A stretch of DNA of 64,000 nt from Planctomycetota bacterium (GTDB lineage: Bacteria > Planctomycetota > UBA8742 > UBA2392): positions 62,001 to 126,000 of the forward strand of contig JAGQRH010000008.1 in assembly GCA_020425605.1 (NCBI GenBank). Direction: 5' to 3'. Positions 9,663 through 21,500 of this stretch are shown piece by piece. The position numbers and the translations under genes were made by a program. The notes under the pieces were generated by a model. That model ran no database searches. It worked only from the letters and a program-made list of their open reading frames with translations, and was not told the DNA's origin. The stretch's first letter is position 1, and every line of letters starts with the position of its first letter.

Positions 9663-10281
9663 GCTCGACCTCGATTCGTACCGGGCGGGGCATGCCGCCA
9701 CGCGCCCGCAGTGTCGTTACTTCAATCAGACGGGGCCGGCCCGACGTCGCCTTGGCGAAGTAGGGACCGTCGGAAGGCACGCCTTCCACTTTCAGGCGCA
9801 ACTCGCCCCAGCTTGCACGCCCGGCTTCCTTCTCACTGCGCAGCAGCAGCACGCACTGTCCGGAGCGCTCGGCCGCGAGCTGCAGTCGCCGCAGCTCCAC
9901 GTCGCGCAGGTCGGGCAGCCATGTGTAGGTCGCATCCAGGCTGGCATTCTTGGCCAACCGCTCCAGCGCCCAGAGAGCTTCCTTCTTCTCTTTAACGCGC
10001 ACGACTAAGAGGCGGCTGAGATCGACGCCGTGCAACGCCGCGCCGGGCGGGTGGAATGAGTCGTCGTGGTTCAGCAGCCCCATGCGGCCCTTGATCGCGG
10101 CCAGCGCGCGCATCGCCAGCCACCAGCCGCCGTGGCCTGGCTCGGAGATGATCTCCGTTACCGCACCAACCGGCAGGCCGCCGCCCAGCTGCTCGTCCAG
10201 CGCGTCAATGCCCAGCGCCAGCCGCTCCTTCGAGCGGCTTTCCAGCGTGCGTGCAACTTTGACGAGGCGACTGCCCAGCAC
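9580..10281 (-). CDS. imuA: ImuA, RecA/SulA-like mutasome accessory protein
   Basis: About 233 residues, matching the ImuA (ImuA') family: a RecA-like core with GIDALDEQLGGGLPVGAVTEI near the N-terminus, a degenerate nucleotide-binding region (SEPGHGG) and the C-terminal stretch PRLIEVTTLRARGGMPRPVRIEVEHG. The frame opens at a TTG at 10287, but a GTG at 10281 has GGGGA 6 bases upstream and is preferred. The 3' end overlaps the ImuB-DnaE2 ORF by 83 bases, so translation is probably coupled. In other bacteria ImuA interacts with ImuB and is needed for DnaE2-dependent mutagenesis under LexA control. A palindrome 12 bases before the start is a candidate operator. recJ lies immediately upstream on the same strand. 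Confidence 0.88.
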   Translation of the reverse strand: MLGSRLVKVARTLESRSKERLALGIDALDEQLGGGLPVGAVTEIISEPGHGGWWLAMRALAAIKGRMGLLNHDDSFHPPGAALHGVDLSRLLVVRVKEKKEALWALERLAKNASLDATYTWLPDLRDVELRRLQLAAERSGQCVLLLRSEKEAGRASWGELRLKVEGVPSDGPYFAKATSGRPRLIEVTTLRARGGMPRPVRIEVEHGTGAVRGAAVVPHRALDAEPRHAAGA

Positions 10282-10292
10282 TGCCAATCCCC

Positions 10293-10310
10293 AAACTGTT
10301 CACACAGTTT
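10293..10310 (-). promoter_or_regulatory. Palindrome before imuA, candidate LexA/SOS operator
   Basis: Perfect 6-base inverted repeat AAACTG-TTCACA-CAGTTT between the recJ stop and the imuA start. A second inverted repeat (GTTTCC-ACGAAAGC-GGAAAC) overlaps it at 10307-10326. imuA cassettes are typically LexA-regulated, and LexA motifs differ between phyla, so this is a reasonable candidate. The sequence does not match the E. coli, Bacillus or alphaproteobacterial boxes. Confidence 0.4.
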
Positions 10311-10365
10311 CCACGAAAGCGGAAACCGCGCAAGCGGGATTGTAGCTGGTCGTGCGACACAGGAT

Positions 10366-12165
10366 TCAGGTGCGCAGGTCTTTGAGTTCGAGCTCGACTT
10401 CCGCAGGGCCGCGGAAGGTTGAAATCTTGGGCGTGTAGGCGATCCGGACGTGGTCGCCGCGCTTGATCTCGCCGATGCGGGCGCCCATGCCGAAGCCAAT
10501 TGCCTTGTACGAGCCGCTTTGGGCGACGGCCGGCGGCGGGTTGTCAAACAGGTCGCGAGGCCCACTTGGCGCGGGCGTGTGGTTCTGGCGCACCATCAAT
10601 GACAGGTGGCCCGTGCCACGGCCTACCACGCGCGGCGGGGCGACGACCTCAACATCGTCGGCCATGAACACCGGCTCGGTATTGCCGTGGCCGAAGGGCT
10701 CAAGCGCCTCGAGGATCTTCACTCCGGCGACGTCGAGCGACGCCAGCGGCACGGCCGCGTCGATGTCGAGCGTTGGAGTAGCATAGTCAGCCTGCAAGAT
10801 GTGTTTGTCTGCGATCTCGTTGACCGCACGGCGCAGCTCGCCCAGGTTTTCGCGCGTGATCTCCAGCCCGGCCGCCTGCGCGTGCCCGCCGAAGCGCGCC
10901 ATCAGGCCGCTGCATTCATTCAACGCGTTGTAGAGGTGAAAGCCCGGGATGCTTCGGCCGGAGCCGCGCCCGGAAGCGCCCTGCATGGCAACCAGCACGG
11001 CCGGCTTGTTGAAGCGGCGCGAAATCCGCGCGGCCACAATACCGACAACGCCGGGATGGAAGTCTTCGTGGCCGAGGACGATGACCCGGTCCTGCTCATA
11101 GGTCACGTCGGCATTGACCATCTCTTCGGCCAGCTTGGTCAGGGCGCGATCGACGCCCTGGCGTTCCCGGTTCAGCGTTTCCATCTGACGCGCGATGTCC
11201 ATGGCCTCGCCGTAGCTTCGCGCGGTCAAGAGCTCCATGGAGAGCGTTTCGCGCCCCAGCCGGCCGCCCGCATTCAGGCGCGGCGCGAGCTTGAAGCCCA
11301 CGTCCGTGCCCGTCGGTACTCGATCAAGCCCGGTGGATTCCATCAGCGCACGGATGCCCGGGTTGGGGCTGTCCGGCATCAGCTTGAGGCCCTGCGTCGT
11401 AAGCACGCGGTTTTCGCCGGTAAGCGGCACCACGTCCGCGATGCTCGCCAGTGCGACCAGACTTTGTGCGCCGGCGAGGAAATCCTTGAACGGCTCGTCG
11501 AGGCTGTTGCCCTTGCTCGATTTCTGCAGCACCGCCCAGGCCAGCTTGAACGCCACACCCGCGCCACACAGGTCGTGAAAGCGGACGGTTTCGCCCTCAA
11601 TGTGCGGGTTCATGATGGCAAAGGCTTCAGGCAACGTCTCGCCGACCGTGTGGTGGTCGGTGATGATGGTGTCGATGCCGAGCTCATTGGCCAGGGCAAT
11701 CTCGTTGTTGGCCGTCGTCCCGTTGTCGCATGTGATCAGCAGTTTCACGCCGTCTTTGGCGGCGTCACGGATGATGCGCTCGTTCAGCCCGTAGCCTTCC
11801 TCTGCGCGCGAAGGAATGCTGACGCCGGCCTCGGTGTCGAACAGGCGAAACAGGTTGACGAGCATTGCGGCGCTGGTGCTGCCGTCGACGTCGTAGTCGC
11901 CCTGGATCAAGATTTTCTCGCCGCGTTTGATCGCATGCAGGATGCGGTCGACCGCACGACCCATATGACGAAAGGCAAACGGGTCTTCAAGCTGATGGCT
12001 GCTGGGTTTGAGATAGGCGACGGCCGAGTCTGCGTCACGCACGCCACGGTTGATCAACGCGCGAGCGACGTAGTCAGGCAGCTTGAGCGCCAAAGAAATC
12101 TCGCGCACATGGCTGCTTCGCTGGCTGGCTACACACCAGGCTGACTCGATTTGTGAAGCCGGCAA
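10366..12165 (-). CDS. recJ: Single-stranded-DNA-specific exonuclease RecJ
   Basis: About 599 residues. The DHH phosphoesterase motifs are clear: GDYDVDGSTSAAML, TCDNGTT, ITDHHTVGE, and the DHHA1 motif ARFGGHAQAAGLEI. A C-terminal OB-fold region follows (VPLASLDVAGVKILEALEPFGHGN and after). The family N-terminus is recognisable as AWCVASQRSS...PDYVARALINRGVRDADSAVAYL. The frame stays open to 12411, but those extra residues have no family character. A TTG at 12165 with GGAG 6 bases upstream is chosen as start, giving a normal family length. RecJ degrades 5' single-stranded ends in recombination and repair. It is followed by imuA after about 85 bases, so repair and mutagenesis genes are grouped here. 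Confidence 0.9.
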   Translation of the reverse strand: MPASQIESAWCVASQRSSHVREISLALKLPDYVARALINRGVRDADSAVAYLKPSSHQLEDPFAFRHMGRAVDRILHAIKRGEKILIQGDYDVDGSTSAAMLVNLFRLFDTEAGVSIPSRAEEGYGLNERIIRDAAKDGVKLLITCDNGTTANNEIALANELGIDTIITDHHTVGETLPEAFAIMNPHIEGETVRFHDLCGAGVAFKLAWAVLQKSSKGNSLDEPFKDFLAGAQSLVALASIADVVPLTGENRVLTTQGLKLMPDSPNPGIRALMESTGLDRVPTGTDVGFKLAPRLNAGGRLGRETLSMELLTARSYGEAMDIARQMETLNRERQGVDRALTKLAEEMVNADVTYEQDRVIVLGHEDFHPGVVGIVAARISRRFNKPAVLVAMQGASGRGSGRSIPGFHLYNALNECSGLMARFGGHAQAAGLEITRENLGELRRAVNEIADKHILQADYATPTLDIDAAVPLASLDVAGVKILEALEPFGHGNTEPVFMADDVEVVAPPRVVGRGTGHLSLMVRQNHTPAPSGPRDLFDNPPPAVAQSGSYKAIGFGMGARIGEIKRGDHVRIAYTPKISTFRGPAEVELELKDLRT

Positions 12166-12595
12166 TGAAGACTCCGGGCATGTGTGGGTGCGACAGTCCA
12201 CGCCCCTATGGGAATCATTAGTACCCCGCCCATGCGACACAGGCAAGCAAAGACGCGTCATGCCCTTGTCGTAAATGCTTTTGCCAACAAGATTTCCACA
12301 CGCAGGCCCAATTCCGAGCGTCCGATAATTCTTACACAATCGTACAGAGCACGCTCGGGTTACGGACGTCGTCATCAAATTGGATCCGCATTTGCCGGTT
12401 CCAACGCGCAAACTGTTTGTAAAACTGAACTTGTGCTATCTGTGCGAACCGTGCATTCATTTGACTTTCTGGACACTTTGCGCCATAATCTAGGCCATCT
12501 TTCAGCTACGAGGATGGACTTGCAGCCGCAATAATGGCACCAACCGAGACGCTGCCCGTGCGGTGGTGGCGTCCCGGTTGTCTCCTTGGGGAAAC
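12166..12595. other. Intergenic region between divergent recJ and the giant secreted-protein gene
   Basis: About 430 bases with no supportable gene. Frames on both strands are short or are 5' extensions of recJ. It must hold the recJ promoter, which could not be placed with confidence, and the promoter for the giant gene (listed separately at 12461-12489). The leader before the giant gene would be about 100 bases. It has no terminator-like hairpin, tRNA or riboswitch fold that I can recognise. Confidence 0.6.
12461..12489 (+). promoter_or_regulatory. Sigma70-like promoter for the giant secreted-protein gene
   Basis: TTGACT at 12461-12466 and CATAAT at 12484-12489 are separated by exactly 17 bases, each one mismatch from the consensus hexamers. 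Transcription would start near 12496, giving a leader of about 100 bases before the ATG at 12596. The surrounding DNA is AT-rich compared with the window. Confidence 0.55.
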
Positions 12596-15500
12596 ATGCG
12601 CGGATTCTGGTTTCTTCTACTGTTATGGTGCGCCGCTCCGCTGGCTGCGCAGGGACTCTTCACGGCCAACCCTAATCTGGCCATCCCGGACAACAATGCC
12701 AACGGCGTCAGTTCGACAATCAATGTCCCGGCGACGGCCGACGCGATTTACTCATTGCGAGTCGGCGTCCGCATCACGCACACCTATGACGCTGACCTCA
12801 GTATCTGGCTGCTGCCACCCGGCGTCAGCTGGACCGGTCCGTACTGCACCCCGAATAACGGGGCGACCCCCGTTCCGCCCGCCGGCGTAATTGAGCTTTC
12901 AACCAAGAACGGCGGCAATGCCAATAACTACGGGTCGGGCAGCGGCGGCGGCACAGTCTACTCGAACTTCACTTCAACGATCGATCCGCTGTCACCATCG
13001 TCCGTTGCGATCACTTCCGGTGGCGCGCCATTCACCTCGCAGGCGCAATGGACTCCCGAAGGCCTGACGGCCTGGAACCAGATGTTCGCCACCAACCCGA
13101 CCGGCACCTGGACCTTGATTGTGGCTGACGGATGGGGGCAGGATACGGGCACACTGGACTCGTGGCAGCTCGAGTACGTGCAGCCGCCCGCGAACCAGCT
13201 CACGGTCAGCGTCGGCGCTGCCAATTCACCCGGGCCGACATTACACCCGGGTTTCACTAACCAGGTCGCAGGTCAGCTAACGTTCGCGTCCACCAGCAGC
13301 CTCACTCTCACAAGCGTCACAATCCAGGCCGAAAACGGTGTATTGAACAATGCCACCAACTTCTCACGAGTGGCCCTGCATCAGGACTTGAACGGCAACG
13401 GACAGATCGATGCCGGCGACACGCAGGTATTCACAGGCGCGTTGGTCGGCAGCTCGAACATCACTCTGACTGCTGCGCCTGCGGTCAGCTTCGCTGGCGC
13501 GCAAACGCAACACTATCTGGTTGTTGTAGACGTTGCTGCAGCGCCCGCAGCTCTGGGCGTTGCTTATCGCATTGTGGCCGCAACGAACGTCAACTCCAGC
13601 GGCAATGAGTTCGGCGCGTTTCCGCTCGCGTTGGGCTATCACCACTTCGGTCCGATCCATTCCTGGGGCAGTGCACCACTCGGTGGATTGGCCGTTCCGA
13701 ACGGCTCAGGCACCGGAGTCGCTGACACCATCGCAGTCCCTGGCACTCAAGATCGCATCGGCAGCCTCCGCGTCGGCGTTCGCCTTGATGAGGACAGAGA
13801 CCGCGACGTCGACATGTACCTGATTCCGCCCGGCGTGACGTGGGCTGGGCCATACACCGGCGGCGCACCGGCGGGAGTCATTGAGCTGTCAACCGACAAC
13901 GGCGGCAACGGCAACGACTACGGCACCGGTGCCGCCAACGGGCCTTACGTGTACACCTACTTTTCGGGCAGCAGCGACCCTTTGCATGCCACAACGCAGG
14001 CGATTTCCGGCGGCGGTGCCGGTGGAGCGCCATTCACATCATGGGCCAACTACCGGCCGGAGGGATTGGCGACGTGGAACGCGCTGTACGACAGCGACCC
14101 ATCTGGCAACTGGACCCTCGCGGTGGCGGATGACAACAACGGCGGCATCGGGGGCACGCTGATCTCCTGGTACATCGAATACAGCGCGCTGGGTCGCGCG
14201 GCGCTGACGGGTGCGACCAACTTTGGCTCCAGCGTGGTCGGCGTGCTGTCGGCCGGTTCTCCACAGGCATTCAGCGTCACCAACCCTGGCGAGCTACCGC
14301 TAACAATTTCCAACATCAACTTTGCCGGTGCCAACCCTGGCGACTTCGCACTTAGTCCCGCACTGGCATTTCCGATCGTGGTGCCGGGCGGCGGCGTGCA
14401 GAACTTCGGCGTCAGTTTTACTCCCGGCGCGGTCGGCGCCCGCAGCGCAACCTTGCAGGTATTCAGCGATCACAACGGCGTGCCTAACACCCTCACGCCT
14501 CTGGGGCTGACGGGCACGGGCATCAGCACCGGCGAGATCGACGTACAGCGGCCTGCTGCGAGCAGCATCGCAGATGGCGGCAACGACGCCCTCGGCACTA
14601 CGCTGGTCGGCATTGCCGCCCCATTCACCTACACCATTCAGAATGTGGCCGGCGCAGGTGACATCAACATTACTGCGGCCATTACGGCCGCAAGTCTTGC
14701 CAACTGCAACGTGGCAATCACGCAGCCCGGCGTGACACTGCTCGGCCCCGGCACCAGCACTACATTCCAGGTCAACGTTACCGCACTGGCCCCGGGTGCA
14801 TTCAGCTTCGCACTTGTCATTCCAAACGATGACGCCAATGAGAACCCTTACGACATTGCAGTCTCCGGCAATGCCGTCACGCCGCCACAGTTGAGCGCGA
14901 CTTCGCCGGTCAACTACGGTAGCTCCAACTTGGGCGTTCCGACCGCTCTCGTTGGCCACACAATCTCGAACTCAGGCGGTGCGACTCTAAACGTCACGTC
15001 GATCAGCATCGTCGGGGCAAATGCCGGCGACTGGGCGCTGATCAGCGCCCCCGCGACCATGACCATTGCGCCGGGCGCAAATCAGGTGCTGCAAGGCCAG
15101 TTCACGCCTACCGCAGCGGGTGCTCGCACCGCGCAATTGCGCCTCGTGTCTGATCACGGGGGCGTGCCCGGAACAATCACCCTACTCACCCTGCAAGGTA
15201 GCGGAACTATAGCCGCCGCCAGCGTCACGACTCCTGTGAACTATGGCAGCAGCAACGTGGGCGTAGCCACCGCGCCTATCGGGCATACGCTTACCAACAG
15301 CGGTTCAGGCCCGATGACTATCACGGCCCTGAGCGTCGGCGGCGACTGGGCGTTGACCGGCGTCCCGGCACTCCCAGCGACGGTGAATGCCGGCGGCAAT
15401 TTCAATTTCAGTGGGATCTTCACTCCCAGCACGACGGGCGCTCGCAACGCAACGATCCAGATCAGTTGGGACCAGGGTGGTGGTGTCGGTGCGACCGTCG

Positions 15501-18500
15501 CAAACATCACTGTGAACGGCAACGGCACTCAGGCCACTGCCAGCGTTACTACCCCGGTGAACTACGGCAGTAGTAACGTGGGCGTGGCAACGGCTCCGGT
15601 CGGGCATTCGCTGACCAACAGCGGCTCAGGCCCGCTAACGATCACCGCCATCAGTGTTGGCGGTGACTGGGCGCTAAGCGGTGTTCCGGCGCTGCCGGCC
15701 ACCGTGACCGCGGGCGGCAACTTCAATTTCAATGGCGTCTTTACGCCAACCGCAAGCGGCGCCCGCAACGCGACGATCCAGATCAGCTGGAATCAGGGTG
15801 GTGGCATCGGCCCGCAGGTCACAAACATCGTAGTCAACGGCAACGGCACGCTGGCAACGATCGGTGTGACAACTCCGGTGAACTACGGCAGCAGCAATGT
15901 CGGCATCGCCGCCCCTGCGCAGAACCACTTGGTGAACAACACGGGCACTGGCCCGATGACCATCACGGCAATCTCGATCACGGCCGGTGACTGGGTGCTG
16001 AACAACCTGCCCAGCCTGCCTGCCAATGTGCCCGCCGGCAACAACGTCAACTTCGATGGAGTCTTCACGCCCACAGCAGTCGGGGCTCGCAGTGCGACCA
16101 TTACCATTACCTGGAACCAGGGTGGCGGCGTCGGCAGCACGATGACGACGATCAACGTCAACGGCACAGGAACCCAGGCGGTCCTCAGTGTGACCACTCC
16201 GGTGGCATACGGCAGCAGCAACGTCGGAGTCTCAAGCGCGCCGATCAATCACCTGCTGGACAACACCGGCGGCGGTCCATTGCAAATCACCAGCATCGCG
16301 CTGACAGGTGCAAACCCGGGCGACTGGGCATTGAGCGCCCTTCCCACCCTACCGGCAACGGTCAGCGCCGGCGGCAGCGAGAATTTTGACGCGACGTTTA
16401 CCCCGACCACGACCGGCGCCCGCACTGCCACGGTGAGCATCACCTGGAATCAGGGCGCGGGCAGTACAATCACGCAAATCACACTGAACGGCACCGGCAC
16501 GCAGGCCGGCGCGAGCGTTGCATCACCGGTCAATTACGGCAGCAGCAATGTAGGTGTGGCAACCGCGCCGGTTGGACACACCCTGACGAATTCCGGCTCA
16601 GGCCCGATGACCATCACGGCGGTAAGTGTGGGTGGCGACTGGGCGCTCAGTGGCGTGCCCGGGCTGCCGGCCACGGTCGTCGCAGGCGGCACATTCAATT
16701 TCAGCGGCATCTTCACTCCGACAGCTCCCGGCGCACGTTCCGCGACCATCCAGATCAACTGGAACCAGGGCGGCGGCGTAAGCCCAACAGCCACCAGTAT
16801 CACCGTCGATGGCAACGGGACTCAAGCCGCTGCGAGTGTGGCCTCACCGGTGAACTATGGAAACAGCAACGTCGGAGTGGCGACCGCCCCGGTTGGACAC
16901 ACACTTACAAACACGGGCACAGGCCCCATGAGCATCACGGCCGTCAGCGTAGGTGGTGACTGGACACTGAGCGGCGTTCCTGCACTACCGGCTACGGTCG
17001 CAGCGGGCGGCACTTTCAACTTCAGCGGCATCTTCACTCCGACCGCCACCGGCGCACGTACCGCGACCATCCAGATCACCTGGAACCAGGGTGGCGGCGC
17101 AAGCCCAACCGTCACAAACATCACCGTGGACGGCAACGGTACACTTGCCTCGGCGGGCGTAACGTCTCCTGTGAACTACGGAGACAGCAACGTTGGCGTA
17201 GCCACGGCAGCGGTCGGACACACGCTTACGAACACGGGCACAGGCCCGATGACCATCACGGCCGCGAGCGTGGGTGGCGACTGGACGCTGAGCGGTGTGC
17301 CTGCGTTGCCCGTCACGATCGGTGCCGGTGGAACCTTCAACTTCAGCGGCATCTTTACGCCGACCGCCGCGGGCGCACGCACGGCGACCATTCAGGTCAG
17401 CTGGAACCAGGGCGGAGGTGTCGGCCCAACGATCACCAATATCACCGTCGACGGCAACGGGACTCAGGCCACAGCAGGCGTCACTTCGCCCGTGAACTAC
17501 GGCGATAGCAACGTTGGCGTCGCGACGGCCCCGACCGGACACACGCTTACCAACACGGGCACCGGCCCAATGACCATCACCGCGGCCAGTGTGGGCGGCG
17601 ACTGGTCGCTGACTGGCGTACCCGGGCTGCCGGTAACCATCGCAGCTGGCGGTACATTTAACTTCAGCGGCATATTCACGCCGACGGCTACAGGCGCGCG
17701 CACAGCAACCATCCAGATCAGCTGGAACCAGGGCGGCGGTGTAAGCCCAACAATCACCAACATCACCGTAGACGGCAACGGCACGTTGGCCGCAGCGGGT
17801 GTCACTTCGCCGGTGAACTACGGGAACAGCAACGTTGGAGTAGCGACCACCCCGATCGGACACACGCTTACAAACACGGGTAGCGGCCCGATGACCATCA
17901 CGGCCGTCAGCGTGGGTGGTGACTGGACACTGAGCGGCGTTCCTGCGCTGCCGGCCACCGTCGCAGCTGGCGGCACATTCAACTTCAGCGCCATTTTCGC
18001 GCCGACGGCTACCGGCGCGCGCACAGCAACCATCCAGATCAGCTGGAACCAGGGCAGCGGGGTAAGCCCGACAGTCACCAACATCACCGTCAATGGCAAC
18101 GGCACGATAGGCTCAATCAGCGTCACTACGCCGGTCAACTATGGCAGCAGCAACGTCGGTGTCCCGACTGCACCCTTTAACCACGTGGTAGGCAATTCAG
18201 GATCGGGCCCCATTGAAATCACCGGCATCGCTGCGACGGGCGACTGGGCGGTCGCGAACCTGCCGTCTTTGCCGGCAACCGTGGCATCGCTGGCCAACAC
18301 CAACTTTGACGGCATATTCACCCCCACGGCCGCAGGCGCCCGCAACGGCACGCTCGACATCACCTGGAACCAGGGCGGCGGAATTGGCAGCACCATGACC
18401 AGCATTTTCGTCAGCGGTACAGGCACGGCCGGTGCGGTCACGCTGAGCAACAACGGGAACTACGGTATGGTCGCCACCGGGTCGTCGTCATCGCCGGTCA

Positions 18501-21500
18501 TGCACACGATCACCAATACCGGCTCGGGCTCGGCGAGGATCCTCGCCGTTTCGACGGCCGGCGCCGACGCGGCCTTCTGGTCGCTGTCCGGCACCCCTCC
18601 TGTCAGTCAGACCCTTGCGCCCGCGGGGTTCTGGAATTTCTCGGGCCAGTTCTCCCCAACCACCGTACGCGCGTATTCGGCGCAGCTCGTGGTCGACTGG
18701 GACAACGGGCCAAGCACGACGGCTCAGCAGACCATCATTGGTCTCACGGGTACGGGTGTCGCACCCTCCGCCGTCACGAACGTCCAGGTCGGCCCCGATG
18801 ATGGCGGACCGGTCCGTGTCCAGGGCGACGTTAGCGGCCCGGCCGCCAGCCTCGTTGACGTCACCGTCACATACACCGGCGGCGCGCAGGGAGGCACGCC
18901 GGGACCAGCCACGATCTCGATGGTAGTGGTCGGATACAGTGTTGTTGGCAATGTGATCCAGGCTGTTCCTGAGGGCACCACGCTTGTGTTCTATTGGGAT
19001 GCCTATGCGACCGAAGGACACACGACTGCAAGTGATTACGTCATCACCCTCTCACCGGCTGTCAGCGGCGTACCCGGCACGCCGGGCAGCAGTGCCATGT
19101 TCACTCTGACTCGCCAGGGCTCGTGGACAAAGTACAGCGCTATCGCCGGCAGCCCCGGGCCTGTGTCGGAGCAGGCAATGATCCGGGATGTAACGCACGA
19201 CCGCCTGGTCGTCTTCGGCGGCTTCCGCAATGGGGTGCTCAGCAACGACGCTTGGGAATTCGTCTATGCCACCAGCACATGGCGCCTGCTTACACCAAGT
19301 GGCACGCCACCGTCACCCCGCCGCGAGGTGCTGTGCGTATACGACAGCGCTAACAACCAGATGATCGTATTCGGCGGCTCCTCGGCCACCGGCGACACCA
19401 ATGACACTTTCGCGCTGGACCTCACACCCGGCGCCGAGAGCTGGACCGAGATTGCAATCAGTGCGCCACGACCCTCCATCCGGACACACGGCACCCTGGT
19501 TCTCGATGCGCCAAACAACCGCGCTATCCTTTATGGTGGCTTCCACTCGAGCACGGTTCTGAACGACGTGTGGGCACTCGATCTGACGCCCGGCAGCGAA
19601 AACTGGGGCAGTGGCGCCCTTACCACCACCAACAACCCGGTAGCGCAGAGCATCGGCAACGCGGCGATCTATGACCCGGTCGGCGCCCGCATGCTCGTTT
19701 ATCGCGCGTACACGTCCGAGCTATGGGAGATGACGCTCGGTGGCAGCCCCACGTGGACGAACCTCATGCCTTCAGGCGGGCCAGTATTCGCCCGCTATGC
19801 AGCCGTGGCCTATGACTCGCTCCGGCATGCAATGATTTTGCAGGGTGGGCTGGCCAGCACGGCTGCAGTGACCGAAACCTGGAGTCTGGATATCGCCACG
19901 CTGTCGTGGTCCCAGCTCCCCGATGAGCCCAATTCAGGCGGGCGGTTCTGGCATTCGGGCGCCTACGACGAGACACGCGACCAGTTTGTGATGCTCGGCG
20001 GACGCAACTTCTCCCGCGTACAGAACGCTACCCTGGCCGTGCTTTCGCTGGCAACGCCTGCCACCTGGCTGGCCGCGCCGGATGCAACCAGCGATGCCGC
20101 GGGGCCTGCGGGCCGTACCGGCGCCGTCATGGTCAATGACGCGCTCAACAACCGCGTGCTCCTGTTCGGTGGCCTGTCCGCAAGTGGGCTGATGAACGAC
20201 CTTTGGGCGCTGGATCGCAGTACACCGGGTCCCTGGATCCACCTCTCACAGACAGGCACGATTCCATCTGCCCGCTCCTTCGCAGCCGCCTGCTACGACA
20301 GCGCCAACCAGCGGGTGATCCTGTTCGGCGGCCAGGGCGGTGCAGGATATCTGGATGACGTCTGGACGCTTGATGTAGCAACCCTTGCCTGGCAGCAGTG
20401 GACCGCAACGCCCGGCCCGACAGGACGTGCTCTCACTTCCATTGCCTGCGACGCAGGCGGCAACCGCATTCTGCTGTTCGGCGGGCAGGGCACTGTAAAG
20501 ACCAACGACTACTGGGAGTTCGATTTTGCCCAGCCACCAGCGACACGCTGGAGCCAGCCTGCCACCCTCGGCACCAGCCCCGTCGCGCGCTGTGGCCATG
20601 GCTCCGTGTATGACTCGGTCAACGACCGCCTGGTAGTATTCTGCGGCGAGACCCCGAGCGAACGGATCGACGTTTGGGCACTCGATTACACTCTTCCTAC
20701 TCCAACCTGGATCGACATCAGTCCGACGGGCAGCGTACCGCAACCACGCACCCGCTTTGCCATGGGGGCCACGCCGAACGGCAGTACTGTTTACGTCCAC
20801 GGTGGCAAGCTCTCGTACTTGCAACTCGGCGACACGTGGCGCCTCGACCTGACCGCCCCAACTGCGGCGTGGTCTTTGGCCGCGGCCTACACTGGCGCAC
20901 CAAACGAGCGAGTGGAGCACACAGGCTGCATCGACAACGCCGGGCTCTTTGTCGTGGGCACCGGCAAGTACGGGCTTAACCCGGCCGCTGATGCATGGGA
21001 AATTGACTTCACGGCGCCTACACCAGCCTACAGCCAGCTCGCCGTACCTAACGCGCCACCAAACCTGTCGTACGCCCAGTCAGCCTATGACCCTGTGGGC
21101 AACCGCATGATTGTCTTCAGCGGGCTGGTGAACGGTGCGAATTATGCCGCGCTCTGGCAGGTAGATCTGTCGGCCACGCCTCCGGCCTGGAGTGTGCTGC
21201 CGGCATCGGGAACAGCGCCAATCGGACGCACCGGCGCGTCGTTCGTATACGACGCCGCCCACTCACCTCCCCGCATTCTGATGTATGGCGGCCGCGTCGG
21301 CTCGACTCTTGAAAGCACGGTTGACGAGCTGTGGTCGCTTGAGTTGACACCCGGCGCCGAGCAGTGGATCAAGCTTTCACCGTCCGGCAGCCTTGGCCGG
21401 AGGACCTATCACTCCGCAATCCTTGACGGTGCCGGCAGCATGATCGTGTTCGGCGGGACTGACATCTACGGCGGCCCATCGGCCAGCCTGTTGCGCCTGA

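Noticed and set aside
10293..10310. Assignment as a classical E. coli or Bacillus LexA box
   Set aside because: Spacing and half-sites do not fit CTGT-N8-ACAG or CGAAC-N4-GTTCG; kept only as a candidate of unknown type.
12166..12411. N-terminal extension of RecJ
   Set aside because: The extra 82 residues are cysteine- and arginine-rich without family match; a TTG with a Shine-Dalgarno gives normal length.
16985..17863. 292-codon minus-strand frame and several similar ones within 15-18 kb
   Set aside because: They repeat with the 321-base array and are reverse translations of the ASH repeats.
15214..18435. Regular repeats considered as a CRISPR or satellite array
   Set aside because: Units are 321-324 bases, in frame and protein-coding, with no short repeat/spacer alternation.
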